Source of the DNA: Planctomycetaceae bacterium
GTDB lineage: Bacteria > Planctomycetota > Phycisphaerae > Tepidisphaerales > Tepidisphaeraceae
NCBI GenBank assembly: GCA_027487775.1
Contig: JAIYCY010000016.1
Coordinates: 93,176-157,175 of the forward strand
DNA length: 64,000 nucleotides
Reading direction: 5' to 3'
Positions 21,154-29,937 of the stretch are shown piece after piece. Under the pieces are notes generated by a model that did no database searches, had not been told where the DNA came from, and saw nothing but the letters and a program-made list of their open reading frames with translations. How positions within the stretch are numbered: position 1 is the first letter of the stretch; the number at the start of each line of letters is the position of its first letter. The position numbers and the translations under genes were made by a program.

Positions 21154-22584
21154 ATGTTAAACCTATCAGGCATGACCCCCAAAGACGTCATTCGCCGGTG
21201 TGCTGAGAACAACGTGCAGTTTATCGATTTACGGTTCATGGATTTTCCCGGACTCTGGCAGCACACGAGTTTTCCGGTCAGCGAGTTGTCGGAGGAGAGT
21301 TTTGAGCAGGGCTTCGGCTTTGACGGTTCGAGTATTCGCGGCTGGCAGGCGATCAACGAGAGCGACATGCTGTTGATTCCGGTCGCCTCGACCGCCAAGC
21401 TCGATCCTTTTTTGCCGCATCCGACGATCACGATGATTTGCGACGTGCGTGATCCGATCACGAAGCGTGAGTATTCGCGTGATCCGCGCAGCATCGCGAG
21501 GAAGTGCGTTGAATATGTGAAGCGGACCAAGCTCGCCGACGCAGTCTGTTTCGGGCCGGAGCTTGAGTTTTTCGTCTTTGATTCTGTGTGGTACGACCAG
21601 GGGACCAACTACGCGAAGTATCACGTGGAGAGTGCTGAGGGCGTCTGGACACGCGGGCAGGAATCGCCGGAGAACAAGGGGCACAAGATCCGGCTTAAGG
21701 AGGGTTACTTCCCGTGTCCTCCGATCGATACGCTGCATTCGATTCGCAGCGAGATGGTGAGTGTGTTGATGGAGCTTGGGATACCGGTCGAGGCGCATCA
21801 TCATGAGGTCGCGACGGGCGGGCAGTGCGAGATTGACATGCGCTATCAGGATCTGATCACGATGGCGGACAACGTGATGATGTACAAGTATGTGGTCAAG
21901 AACGTGGCCCATCGTCACGGCAAGACGGCGACCTTCATGCCCAAGCCGCTCTATCAGGACAACGGCAGCGGGATGCACGTGCACTTTAGTCTATGGAAAG
22001 CGGGCAAGCCGCTGTTCGCGGGCAATCGTTACGCCGGGCTGTCCGAGCTAGCCCTTTTTGCGATCGGCGGAATCCTGAAACATGCCCGGGCACTTTGCGC
22101 GCTCTGCAATCCGACGACCAACAGTTACAAGCGGTTGATTCCGGGGTACGAAGCCCCGGTGAACCTTGTCTACAGTTCGCGCAACCGGTCGGCAGCGATT
22201 CGTATTCCGATGTACTCCGAGCGACCGCAGTCCAAGCGGCTGGAGTTTCGTTGTCCCGATTCGAGTTGCAATCCTTATCTCGCCTTCAGCGCCGTCACCA
22301 TGGCGGCGCTCGACGGCATCAAGCACCGCATCGACCCCGGCGAGCCGCTGGACAAGAACATCTATGAGCTCTCGCCCGAGGAATACGAGCGGATTGTCGC
22401 GACGCCCGGCAGCCTGGAAGAGGCCCTTGACGCGCTCGCCGAAGATCACGAATTTCTTCTGGAAGGTGGGGTCTTTACCAGTGATGTGATCCACTATTGG
22501 ATCAAGTACAAGCGTGAAAACGAAGTCGACGCGCTCCGGACGAGGCCGCATCCGTTCGAGTTCTGCATGTATTACGACATCTGA
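21154..22584 (+). CDS. glnA: Glutamine synthetase, type I
   Basis: GlnA makes glutamine from glutamate, ammonia and ATP. The family motifs are in order: '[13 protein letters not shown]', '[12 protein letters not shown]', '[12 protein letters not shown]', the metal-binding '[18 protein letters not shown]', the ATP/metal loop '[11 protein letters not shown]', '[18 protein letters not shown]', '[20 protein letters not shown]' and '[11 protein letters not shown]', which keeps the Tyr adenylylated in GSI-beta enzymes. At 476 residues it is the normal bacterial type. A start at 21172 (MTPKDV) is equally possible. It lies directly upstream of the ATP-grasp/alpha-E/transglutaminase cassette on the same strand. 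Confidence 0.95.
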   Translation: MLNLSGMTPKDVIRRCAENNVQFIDLRFMDFPGLWQHTSFPVSELSEESFEQGFGFDGSSIRGWQAINESDMLLIPVASTAKLDPFLPHPTITMICDVRDPITKREYSRDPRSIARKCVEYVKRTKLADAVCFGPELEFFVFDSVWYDQGTNYAKYHVESAEGVWTRGQESPENKGHKIRLKEGYFPCPPIDTLHSIRSEMVSVLMELGIPVEAHHHEVATGGQCEIDMRYQDLITMADNVMMYKYVVKNVAHRHGKTATFMPKPLYQDNGSGMHVHFSLWKAGKPLFAGNRYAGLSELALFAIGGILKHARALCALCNPTTNSYKRLIPGYEAPVNLVYSSRNRSAAIRIPMYSERPQSKRLEFRCPDSSCNPYLAFSAVTMAALDGIKHRIDPGEPLDKNIYELSPEEYERIVATPGSLEEALDALAEDHEFLLEGGVFTSDVIHYWIKYKRENEVDALRTRPHPFEFCMYYDI

Positions 22585-22694
22585 TTCGCTCATTTTCATC
22601 CGAACCCGCCACTTTTTGCTTCTTCCTTGTTCCTTAAGCCGACGGATTCGGTTAGGTTCGCCCGTTGGGAACACCGTCTGCGGTCGATTGCCGT

Positions 22695-24137
22695 ATGTTC
22701 GAATCCTACGATCTCACCGGCGTCTTCGATGAAATGTTCGAGGCCCCGGGCGCACCCCGTCCCCATTACGCGCCCGCGCTCGAACGTCTCTCAAGACTCG
22801 ATGCCACCTCCTTCCAGCGCCGTCGGCGCATGGCGGATGTCACATTCGTCAATCAGGGCATCACCTTCACCGTCTATTCCGACAAACTCAACGTCGAACG
22901 GATTTTCCCGTTCGACCTCGTCCCACGCATCATCACCGCCCGGGAGTGGGACATCATCGAGCGAGGTCTGGTTCAGCGGATCACCGCACTGAACCTCTTC
23001 TGCAAGGACATTTACCACGACCAGCGCATTCTTACCGATCGCGTGATCGATCCTGCACTGATCTATGGCGCGAAGATGTTTCGCCGCGAGATGATTGGGT
23101 TTCCGGTTCCGCGCGACATCTACATCCACATCTGCGGCACCGATCTGGTTCGCGGTGGCGACGGGCAGTATTACGTGCTTGAAGACAACGGTCGAACGCC
23201 CAGCGGCGTCAGCTACGTGCTCGAAAACCGTACGGTGATGAAGAAGGTTTTCCCGCAGTTGTTTGACGATTATCAGGTTCGCGCGATCGAAGATTACCCG
23301 CTGAATCTTCTGAACACGCTGAGCCACATCGCGCCGCGTCACGCCGACAACCCCACGATCGCGATCCTCACGCCCGGCATTTACAACAGCGCGTATTTCG
23401 AGCACAGCTTCCTCGCCAGGCAGATGGGCATCGAACTGGTCGAAGGCCAGGACCTTCTCGTGGAGAACAACTTTGTCTACATGCGTACGACCGCGGGCCT
23501 GCGGCGCGTCGATGTGCTTTATCGTCGACTCGACGACGACTTTCTCGACCCGCTGTCGTTTCGCCCAGATTCTCTGCTGGGCGTTCCGGGACTGATGAAC
23601 GCCTACCGCATGGGCAATGTCAGCCTCGCCAACGCAGTCGGCACCGGCGTGGCGGACGACAAGGCGATCTATCCGTTCGTCCCGGACATGATCCGCTATT
23701 ACCTCAAGCAAGAGCCGATCCTGCCCAACGTGCCGACTTATGTCTGCGCTCGCGATACCGACCGCAAGTTCGTCCTCGAAAATCTGGACAAGCTCGTCGT
23801 CAAGGCCACCAACGAGAGCGGCGGATATGGCATGCTGATGGGGCACCAGGCGACGCAGACGGAGCGGGAGAAGTTTGCCGAGCTGATTCGTGAAGACCCT
23901 CGCAATTACATCGCCCAGCCGATCGTTGAATTGAGTCAACATCCAAGCGCCATTGACGAAGGTGGCAAGCTCCGGTTCGAAGGAAGACGTATCGATTTGC
24001 GGCCTTACATTCTTTCCGGCGACAAGGTCATCGTCATGCCCGGCGGGCTCACGCGCGTGGCACTGCGGCGAGGTTCGCTCGTCGTCAACAGCTCGCAGGG
24101 AGGCGGAAGCAAAGACACCTGGGTGCTCGAAGAATAA
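22695..24137 (+). CDS. Circularly permuted ATP-grasp protein (DUF404/DUF407 type)
   Basis: The 480-residue protein carries the features of the circularly permuted ATP-grasp family: '[19 protein letters not shown]', 'IPRD(I)[29 protein letters not shown]', '[14 protein letters not shown]', '[30 protein letters not shown]', '[17 protein letters not shown]' and a closing '[19 protein letters not shown]'. ATP-grasp enzymes join a carboxylate to an amine through an acyl phosphate. This family is known to occur with alpha-E and transglutaminase-like proteins, as here, and was proposed to build a peptide-like product. The ATG at 22695 fits the conserved start. The three genes run in the same direction with gaps of 78 and 66 bases. 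Confidence 0.9.
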   Translation: MFESYDLTGVFDEMFEAPGAPRPHYAPALERLSRLDATSFQRRRRMADVTFVNQGITFTVYSDKLNVERIFPFDLVPRIITAREWDIIERGLVQRITALNLFCKDIYHDQRILTDRVIDPALIYGAKMFRREMIGFPVPRDIYIHICGTDLVRGGDGQYYVLEDNGRTPSGVSYVLENRTVMKKVFPQLFDDYQVRAIEDYPLNLLNTLSHIAPRHADNPTIAILTPGIYNSAYFEHSFLARQMGIELVEGQDLLVENNFVYMRTTAGLRRVDVLYRRLDDDFLDPLSFRPDSLLGVPGLMNAYRMGNVSLANAVGTGVADDKAIYPFVPDMIRYYLKQEPILPNVPTYVCARDTDRKFVLENLDKLVVKATNESGGYGMLMGHQATQTEREKFAELIREDPRNYIAQPIVELSQHPSAIDEGGKLRFEGRRIDLRPYILSGDKVIVMPGGLTRVALRRGSLVVNSSQGGGSKDTWVLEE

Positions 24138-24215
24138 GCCCCATCCAGCGCCCACACCGTGAGCGGCCCGTGCGAAAGTGAATCAAGGCCCCGAGCCGAT
24201 TGAAGTGAGACGAAA

Positions 24216-25208
24216 ATGGACCTGATGATCCCCACCGAAGAATCTGCCCTGCGTCGGCCGCTCCTGTCGCGTGTCGCAGATTCACTCTATTGGATGTCAC
24301 GCTACGTCGAACGCGCTGAGCACGTCGCTCGCGGGCTCCGCATCACCACCAATCTGCTGATGGATGTCGGCGATCTGCCCGACGAGCTCTACGACCGCCA
24401 GTGGCTCAGCCTGCTTTCGCTTGTGGGTGCGACGCTTCCCGATTCGCCGGGCGATGTCGGTTCACGTGTGACGCGAACGCTCAGCTTTGACGCCGGCTGC
24501 AACGGATCGCTCGTCAGCTCGATCGCAAACGCCCGGGAGAACGCGCGTGCCGTCCGATCCGAAATCTCCGCTGAGATGTGGGAGACCATCAACGCTGCCT
24601 ACTGGACGATCCGTTCCGACGAGGCCCGCCAGAAGTTCGAGGAGCAACCCGAAGAGTTCTACACTTCCATCATCAATGTCTCGATGCTTTTCCAGGGTCA
24701 AACCGAAGAGACCCTCCCACAGAGCCAGCGATGGATGTTTGTCCGTCTCGCCAAGGCACTTGAGCGGATCGACATGACCTGCCGAATCGTTCAGGCCAGA
24801 CTCGACGCCTTTGAAGAGGTCGAAGATGCGCTCGACGCACCGCTTCGCACGATTCAATGGATGAGCACGATCCGCATGTGCTGCGGTATCGAAGCCTATC
24901 GTCGTCGATTCATGGCCGATTTTGATCCGCTCAAGGTCGCCGGATTCATCATCCTCGAAGAGACATTCCCGCGGAGCATCCGTTTCAACGTGAGCGAAGC
25001 CCTCGACGCCATTAGTCGCATCCGCAAGCTCACCACGCCCGAGACGATCGACCCTGCCGAGCGCGTGCTCGGCCGCCTTGATGCCGATCTGGATTACGCC
25101 GACCTCTCCGAAATCGCCCGCGTCGGGTTTCGTGAATATCTCAAATCCGTCCAATCTCGAGTCCACGAAGCGGGCGTGCTCGTCCAGCAAACCTACTTCC
25201 TCAAGTGA
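24216..25208 (+). CDS. Alpha-E domain protein (DUF403)
   Basis: An all-helical protein with the family start 'LLSRVADSLYWMSRYVERAEHVARGLRI' and conserved 'SIANARENARAVRSEISAEMWETINAAYW', followed by 'LGRLDADLDY' near the C-terminus. Alpha-E proteins almost always sit between a permuted ATP-grasp and a transglutaminase, exactly as here, and may be a scaffold or catalyst in the same pathway. No biochemical role is established to my knowledge. Start at 24216, 78 bases after the ATP-grasp stop. Confidence 0.9.
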   Translation: MDLMIPTEESALRRPLLSRVADSLYWMSRYVERAEHVARGLRITTNLLMDVGDLPDELYDRQWLSLLSLVGATLPDSPGDVGSRVTRTLSFDAGCNGSLVSSIANARENARAVRSEISAEMWETINAAYWTIRSDEARQKFEEQPEEFYTSIINVSMLFQGQTEETLPQSQRWMFVRLAKALERIDMTCRIVQARLDAFEEVEDALDAPLRTIQWMSTIRMCCGIEAYRRRFMADFDPLKVAGFIILEETFPRSIRFNVSEALDAISRIRKLTTPETIDPAERVLGRLDADLDYADLSEIARVGFREYLKSVQSRVHEAGVLVQQTYFLK

Positions 25209-25274
25209 TCGCCCGGATCAAAAATCAGCCGCCAACGCCAACGCTCAAACTCCGAATCTCCAAGCAACATCGCC

Positions 25275-26276
25275 ATGCTCTTGCTCATCACCCACAACAC
25301 CGAGTTGTCCTACACGGAAATGATCTCGGAATCGGTCATGGAACTCCGTGTCACCCCGCGGCAGGAGATGTACCAGCATCGCCTCAGCTTCGATCTGGCG
25401 ATTGGTCCGCCGACGTCGGTGAATAGCTACTTCGACTGGCTGGGCAATTCCGTTCACAGTTTTACTGTCAACGGTTTTCACAACGCCATTCGCATCGAAG
25501 CCACAAGCGTGCTGGAGGTCGATCGCAAGACGATCGACCTCATGGACACCAACGACCGCTGGCCGCTCGAGCCGCCCGCCGACTACACGTTGTGCGACTA
25601 CATGCAGTTCGGGGGGCCCGTCGTCGATTGTCCTGAACTGCGTGAACTCGTCCACGATCTTCGCGTACGGCCGGGTACACCGGTCGGTGAAATCGCCTTT
25701 CGTATGATGCAGTCCGTCCACGACCGCTTCGTTTACGAACAAGGACACACCACCGTCTCCAGCCCGATCACGGATTTCCTTCGCCTGGGCAAGGGCGTCT
25801 GTCAGGATTTCACCCACCTTTTCATCGGGATGGCTCGCGCGCTCGGGATCCCGGCACGTTATGTCTCGGGCATTGTTCATCCGATGAAGGAAGCCTTGCG
25901 CGGCACGACTCAAACACATGCTTGGTGCGAGTTGCTGTTCCCGGAATTCGGATGGGTCGCGCTCGATCCGACCAATCGCAGGCAGGCGGGCAACAATTTT
26001 GTCACACTTGGGGTTGGTCGCGATTATCGCGACGTCGCCCCGAACAAGGGGGTTTTTCGCGGTCGCGCGGTTGAGAGCATGGCCGTCACGGTCGAGTCGA
26101 CCTTGCTCCAGCAGGTTCCCGAAGAGCTTGCCGCCGAGCGGTTGCGCCCCCTGCCCATCCCGGTCTACCCCGGCTGGGCGCGTGATCGCCGCATCCTCAG
26201 CAACGCCTTTCAGGTCGCAAAATCCGCGCAGCAGGCCTCACAAATCGCCCAGCAGACGGGCCAAAGTGCCCAGTAG
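25275..26276 (+). CDS. Transglutaminase-like cysteine peptidase with bacterial N-terminal beta domain
   Basis: The N-terminal region ('LLLITHNTELSYTEMISESVMELRVTPR') is the bacterial transglutaminase N-domain. The core follows with the Cys-His-Asp triad visible in 'KGVCQDFTHLFIGMARALGIPARYVSG', 'TQTHAWCELLFPE' and 'GWVALDPTNRR'. The C-terminal about 30 residues are Gln/Ala-rich. It could hydrolyse or form amide bonds in the product of the cassette, or remove it; which is unknown. It is the third gene of the run that begins with the ATP-grasp protein (and perhaps with glnA). Confidence 0.9.
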   Translation: MLLLITHNTELSYTEMISESVMELRVTPRQEMYQHRLSFDLAIGPPTSVNSYFDWLGNSVHSFTVNGFHNAIRIEATSVLEVDRKTIDLMDTNDRWPLEPPADYTLCDYMQFGGPVVDCPELRELVHDLRVRPGTPVGEIAFRMMQSVHDRFVYEQGHTTVSSPITDFLRLGKGVCQDFTHLFIGMARALGIPARYVSGIVHPMKEALRGTTQTHAWCELLFPEFGWVALDPTNRRQAGNNFVTLGVGRDYRDVAPNKGVFRGRAVESMAVTVESTLLQQVPEELAAERLRPLPIPVYPGWARDRRILSNAFQVAKSAQQASQIAQQTGQSAQ

Positions 26277-26310
26277 ATTCCTTGTTTCCGACGTATCGGG
26301 AGCTCAAGAC

Positions 26311-26338
26311 TTGACAAAAAGTCCCGGGCAGGCACAAT
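26311..26338 (+). promoter_or_regulatory. Sigma-70-type promoter of rplU
   Basis: TTGACA at 26311-26316 and CACAAT at 26333-26338 are separated by 16 bases, close to the consensus. The expected start of transcription near 26345 gives a leader of about 60 bases before rplU. Confidence 0.7.
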
Positions 26339-26350
26339 CTTCGATCCACG

Positions 26351-26393
26351 TTTACGAGGCAGTGTTCCTCGTTGACGAGCCAGTGTTTACGAG
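26351..26393 (+). promoter_or_regulatory. Repeat-containing leader with competing hairpins before rplU
   Basis: A 16-base direct repeat (TTTACGAGGCAGTGTT at 26351 and TTGACGAGCCAGTGTT at 26372) is followed by a third ACGAG at 26389. The single complementary segment CCTCGT (26367-26372) can pair with the first ACGAGG (6-base stem), or its CTCGT with the second (5-base stem, 2-base loop) or third ACGAG. These foldings exclude one another, as in ribosomal-protein leaders that control their own synthesis. Function is inferred. Confidence 0.45.
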
Positions 26394-26405
26394 AAAGTTT
26401 TAGCC

Positions 26406-26729
26406 ATGTACGCCATCATCGACGACAGCGGAACCCAGTTCAAAGTCACCACCGGCGACGTGATTCGCGTCGATCGCGTCCTCGAAGAACATCCCAAGTT
26501 CGTCGAAGCTCGCACCATCACCTTCGACCGAGTGCTCCTCGTTGGCGGGGAAGATACGAAGGTCGGCCAGCCCGTCGTCGCCGGTGCGACCGTCGTGGGC
26601 GAGGTTCTTCGGTCGGTGCGTGCCAAGAAGGTCATCATCGAAAAGCACAACCGCCGCAAGCGATACCATCGCAAGCAGGGCCACCGCCAGAACTATCTCG
26701 AGGTCAAGGTCACCGCAATCAACGCCTGA
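26406..26729 (+). CDS. rplU: 50S ribosomal protein L21
   Basis: L21 is a 23S rRNA-binding protein of the large subunit. The sequence opens 'MYAIIDDSGTQFKVTTGDVIRVDR', with 'LLVGGEDTKVGQPVVAGATV' in the middle and the basic signature 'IIEKHNRRKRYHRKQGHRQNYLEVKV' region (Lys/Arg/His-rich) near the C-terminus. Its length of 107 residues is normal. In most bacteria rpmA (L27) follows directly; here the next gene is a GyrI-like protein after a strong terminator, so rplU is transcribed alone. Confidence 0.96.
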   Translation: MYAIIDDSGTQFKVTTGDVIRVDRVLEEHPKFVEARTITFDRVLLVGGEDTKVGQPVVAGATVVGEVLRSVRAKKVIIEKHNRRKRYHRKQGHRQNYLEVKVTAINA

Positions 26730-26790
26730 TCACCTCGCCCCGCGACGGCATCATCTGATCGGCCCGAACCGGGCTTCCCGAATCTAGGCT

Positions 26791-26829
26791 CATCACGCAG
26801 GCCCTCTGGGTTGCGTGATGTTCTCGTTT
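26791..26829 (+). terminator. Intrinsic terminator after rplU
   Basis: A perfect 9-base stem (CATCACGCA / TGCGTGATG) is extended inside by CCC/GGG around a TCT loop and is followed by TTCTCGTTT. A second small hairpin (GCCCG aac CGGGC, 26762-26774) precedes it. Confidence 0.75.
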
Positions 26830-26868
26830 GCGGCTACGCTCGGTTGTTCCACTTGCGATAGGAATCTC

Positions 26869-27363
26869 ATGGAAGTGCGCATCGTCGATCGCCCCGCGAC
26901 CCGCTTAGCCTGCATTCGCACCGTCGGCCCGTACTGGGAGGTTGTCGGGCCTGCCTTCGACCGACTCTTCGACATCGCACGCGCCCGCGGATGGATCGGC
27001 TCATCGGATTCGACCTCCGCCTACCCGCTGATCCTCGCCAGCTATCTCGACAGCCCACAACATGTCCCGCTTTCCGACCTCCGCGCCGACGTCTGCATCG
27101 GCGTTGCGGACGATGTTCAAACGGACGAACAGCTCACGGTCCGCGTCATGCCGGCTGCGCGTTATGTCGTCTTCTCGCACATCGGACCCTACGCGGGATT
27201 GCGCGATGCCTGGAGCCAGGCTCACATGCTCATTCACAGCGGTCAGGTCCCCGGCAACCCCGTGCTGCGACACGACGGCGAATGCTTTGAGATCTACTGC
27301 AACGATCCCTGCATCACCGCCCCCGAGCAACTCCGCACCGACATCTACCTTCCCATCCAGTGA
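26869..27363 (+). CDS. GyrI-like / AraC-effector-binding-domain protein
   Basis: The 164-residue protein is a free-standing SHS2-type small-molecule binding domain: 'VRIVDRPATRLACIRTVGPYWEVVGPAFDRLFDIARARG', 'VCIGVADDV', 'PAARYVVFSHIGPYAGLRDAWSQ' and a closing 'FEIYCNDPCITAPEQLRTDIYLPI', which matches the C-terminus of GyrI/SbmC and the effector domains of AraC regulators. There is no DNA-binding domain. Members bind hydrophobic compounds or DNA gyrase. I start at 26869 (MEVRIVD); the frame is open upstream but that part lies in the terminator. Confidence 0.85.
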   Translation: MEVRIVDRPATRLACIRTVGPYWEVVGPAFDRLFDIARARGWIGSSDSTSAYPLILASYLDSPQHVPLSDLRADVCIGVADDVQTDEQLTVRVMPAARYVVFSHIGPYAGLRDAWSQAHMLIHSGQVPGNPVLRHDGECFEIYCNDPCITAPEQLRTDIYLPIQ

Positions 27364-27397
27364 ACGTCGCGATCGACTTTGGTGCCCGATCATCGCC

Positions 27398-28474
27398 TCA
27401 GTTGCCAGAATCATGCGCTGGAGAATGGGTCACCGACGTCGACTGATTCTGCGCGAGGATGCGTCGACCGATTTCAAAGAGGCTCATGGTGATGGCCATC
27501 ACCACCGGGCCGACGACCAGACCGAGGATGCCGAAGACCTGCAGCCCGCCGATGACACTGAAGAAGATGACGATCTCGCTCAGTTTGGCGCGTTTACCGA
27601 CGACGATGGGACGCAGCAGATTGTCGATCATGCCGATGACGATCGCGCCAAACGCGACGAGAATGCCGGCCTTGAGGTACTCGCCATTCACTGCAAGCCA
27701 GACGGCAGCGGGCGCCCAGACGAGAAACGCCCCCGCCGCCGGCACCATGCTCAGCAGGAACATCAAAACACCCCAAAGCACCGCGCTGGGAATCCCCAGA
27801 AACCAGAACGCGACCCCGCCCAGAAGCCCCTGAATCGCAGCGATCACGATCACGCCCACCACGCTGGCATAGATGACGTCCCGCGTGCGTACGAAAATCG
27901 CATCGGCATCGGCATCATTGAGCGGCAGCATTTCTCGAATGGACGGTACGACGCGATGCGCATCACGCAGGAAGTAGAACATGGTAAACAGCACAAAGAA
28001 GAGCTGCATGATGAACCCGACCACGCCCCCGATCACGCCCGTCGTGCGTGCGAGAATCGCGCTTGAGGCGGCATTCAATGCCGAGGCCAGTCGTTCTGCA
28101 CTGACAAACTCGCGAACGTCCACGTTGAATTGTTCCTTGAGCCACATCACCGGCCTCGAATCCGGCGCGAGCAGCCCCTCGACAAACGGCTTGATCTGAT
28201 AGCCGATCTTCCCCGCCTCAGCGGCGAGCATGATGGTGACGACCGCCACCGGGACGAGCACGCCGAGGGTCGCGAGGCTGACAGTGGCGAGGCTCGCCCA
28301 TGTCGGGGCATACCCTCGTCGAATGAAGCGTTCGTAAAGCGGATACGTGAGAATCGACAACACGCCCGCCCAGAGGATCACGTCAACGAAAGGCTGCAGG
28401 ATCTGCCATGAGAGATAAATCCCCACGAGCGTCACCGATCCGAGCGTCACCCAGAGTCTGACTCGATCGTTCAT
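27398..28474 (-). CDS. AI-2E family transporter (PerM-type permease)
   Basis: A multi-spanning membrane protein of 358 residues with about eight hydrophobic segments. Family marks include 'FVDVILWAGVLSILTYPLYERF' near the N-terminus and the C-terminal 'FLSMVPAAGAFLVWAPAAVWLA' and 'DNLLRPIVVGKRAKLSEIVIFFSVIGGL' followed by 'GILGLVVGPVVMAITMSLFEIG'. Despite the name, the substrates of most members are unknown; some export autoinducer-2 or act as Na+/H+ antiporters. The ATG at 28474 (MNDRVRLW) is chosen. Upstream lies a 19-base tandem repeat block. Confidence 0.88.
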   Translation of the reverse strand: MNDRVRLWVTLGSVTLVGIYLSWQILQPFVDVILWAGVLSILTYPLYERFIRRGYAPTWASLATVSLATLGVLVPVAVVTIMLAAEAGKIGYQIKPFVEGLLAPDSRPVMWLKEQFNVDVREFVSAERLASALNAASSAILARTTGVIGGVVGFIMQLFFVLFTMFYFLRDAHRVVPSIREMLPLNDADADAIFVRTRDVIYASVVGVIVIAAIQGLLGGVAFWFLGIPSAVLWGVLMFLLSMVPAAGAFLVWAPAAVWLAVNGEYLKAGILVAFGAIVIGMIDNLLRPIVVGKRAKLSEIVIFFSVIGGLQVFGILGLVVGPVVMAITMSLFEIGRRILAQNQSTSVTHSPAHDSGN

Positions 28475-28504
28475 GGGCGACGAGCGTAACGGACGCGGCC
28501 CCAA

Positions 28505-28600
28505 GCGTCACGCAAGCGACGTCCCGTCGCACAAGCGACGTCCCATTGCACAAGCGACGTCCCGTCACGCAAGCAACGTCCCGTTGCACAGACAACGTTG
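28505..28600. repeat. Five 19-base tandem repeats between the permease and nifS
   Basis: The core AAGCGACGTCCC recurs at 28514, 28533, 28552 and (as AAGCAACGTCCC) 28571, with a degraded copy at 28590: a strict 19-base period. Units contain complementary segments (GCGACG tcc CGTCGC), so single strands can form small hairpins. There are no unique spacers, so it is not a CRISPR. It lies in the upstream region of the permease gene. Confidence 0.8.
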
Positions 28601-28621
28601 CGTCACGACATCACCCTGGAA

Positions 28622-29773
28622 TCAGGCATTCATCACCGGCATGACCCGGCGGAGCTTTTGGATCACGGTGGGCAGGACTTCGAGCGCGCGGTCGATCTCG
28701 GCGTCGGTGGTTTCATGGCTCAGGCTGAACCGAATCGCGCCGTGCGCGTAAAGGGGATCGACGTGCATCGCCTTCATCACGTGGCTCGGTTCGAGCGATC
28801 CACTGCTACACGCGGCCCCCGCGCTCGCACAGACGCCCTGCTCACTGAGCAGCAGCAGGATCGCCTCGGCCTGGAGGCGAGCGAAGCCGATGTTGCTGGT
28901 GTTGGGGATGCGATGTTCGATGTCGCCGTTCACGCGCGTGTCGGGGATGGTTTCGAGGATGGTGCGTTCGAGTCGATCGCGCATGGCAACGACGCGCGGC
29001 ATGTGGTCAAGATGTTCGAGTGTGAGTCGAGCCGCCTCGCCCATGCCGACGATGCCGGGGACATTTTCCGTGCCGCCGCGACGACCGCGTTCCTGTGGTC
29101 CGCCGACGATGTGAGGTCGGAGCCGCACGCCGCGTCGAGTGTAGAGTCCGCCAATGCCTTTGGGTCCATGAAACTTATGGGCGGCAAAGCTGGCACAATC
29201 CACGCCGAGGTCGACGAGATCGACCGGAATCTTTCCGACACACTGGGTCAGATCGCTGTGGATGGGCACGCGCATTTCGCGGCACATCGAGGCGATATCT
29301 TTGAGAGGAAAGATCGTTCCGGTTTCGTTGTTGGCCCACATGAAGCTGACGAGCGCGACGGAGTCGTCGAGGGCAGCACGGAATTGATCGAGATCGAGCT
29401 GACCTTTGGAGTCGACTTCGATGGCAATGACTTCGCAGCCCTCGCGTCCCATCGCGCCGATGGTTTCGCGTGTGGCGGAGTGTTCGACGGTGCTGGTGAT
29501 GACCTTGCGGCGAGGGGTCCGCGCCGCGAGCAGGCCTCGAATGGCGGTGTTGGCAGACTCGGTGCCTCCCCCGGTGAAGAAGACTTCGGTGGGTCCGCAT
29601 CCCATGAGTCGTGCGACGTGCTCGCGTGCCTCATCGACATGCTTTCGTGCGAGTTGCCCTGCACGGTGGACGCTGTTGGGGTTTGCCCATGCTTCGGTGA
29701 GCGCCTGGTTCATCCGTTCGATGACGCGGGGATCCGGGCGAGTCGTTGCGTTGTTATCCAAGTAGATCAGCAT
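28622..29773 (-). CDS. Cysteine desulfurase (NifS/IscS type)
   Basis: A PLP enzyme that takes sulfur from cysteine for Fe-S cluster or thiolation pathways. Visible marks are 'IYLDNNATTRPDPRVI', 'FFTGGGTESANTAIRG', the His in 'TSTVEHSATRE', the PLP lysine in 'FAAHKFHGPKGIGGLY', 'GGPQERGRRGGTENVPGIVG' and the active-site Cys loop 'GVCASAGAACSSGSLEPSHV'. This is the IscS/NifS branch (group I), not SufS. No iscU or nifU is adjacent. Since the sufBCD operon at 39.5-43.4 kb lacks a desulfurase, this enzyme may feed it, which is inference. Confidence 0.93.
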   Translation of the reverse strand: MLIYLDNNATTRPDPRVIERMNQALTEAWANPNSVHRAGQLARKHVDEAREHVARLMGCGPTEVFFTGGGTESANTAIRGLLAARTPRRKVITSTVEHSATRETIGAMGREGCEVIAIEVDSKGQLDLDQFRAALDDSVALVSFMWANNETGTIFPLKDIASMCREMRVPIHSDLTQCVGKIPVDLVDLGVDCASFAAHKFHGPKGIGGLYTRRGVRLRPHIVGGPQERGRRGGTENVPGIVGMGEAARLTLEHLDHMPRVVAMRDRLERTILETIPDTRVNGDIEHRIPNTSNIGFARLQAEAILLLLSEQGVCASAGAACSSGSLEPSHVMKAMHVDPLYAHGAIRFSLSHETTDAEIDRALEVLPTVIQKLRRVMPVMNA

Positions 29774-29874
29774 GGTTATAATTCGTATGGTAGCTTCTCA
29801 TCGGCCTGTGGGAAGGTGCAACTTCGATTGCGTGCCGGATTGAAAGTTCATAGACTCAGGGACTACGGGTTGGG

Positions 29875-29893
29875 TGAAGCGACGGTCGCTTCA
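29875..29893. promoter_or_regulatory. Perfect 8-base dyad before the small lipoprotein gene
   Basis: TGAAGCGA cgg TCGCTTCA lies 45 bases before the ATG at 29938. It could be an operator or a 5' UTR hairpin. There is no T-run after it. Confidence 0.5.
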
Positions 29894-29937
29894 TGGTCCG
29901 GCCTGTGAATTTGGTTAGAGACGCAAGGAGAACTGAC

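Noticed and set aside
22680..22720. tRNA-like TTCGAATCC segment
   Set aside because: It lies inside the start of the ATP-grasp gene and no cloverleaf can be drawn around it. No other tRNA signature was found in the window.
22791..24155. A 454-codon open frame opposite the ATP-grasp gene
   Set aside because: Antisense shadow of a conserved protein. No start signal or motif.
28505..28600. Possible CRISPR array
   Set aside because: The repeats abut one another with a 19-base period and no unique spacers, and no cas gene is in the window.
28598..29908. A 436-codon open frame opposite the NifS-type gene
   Set aside because: Antisense to a gene with intact PLP and Cys-loop motifs, and the translation shows only mirror composition.
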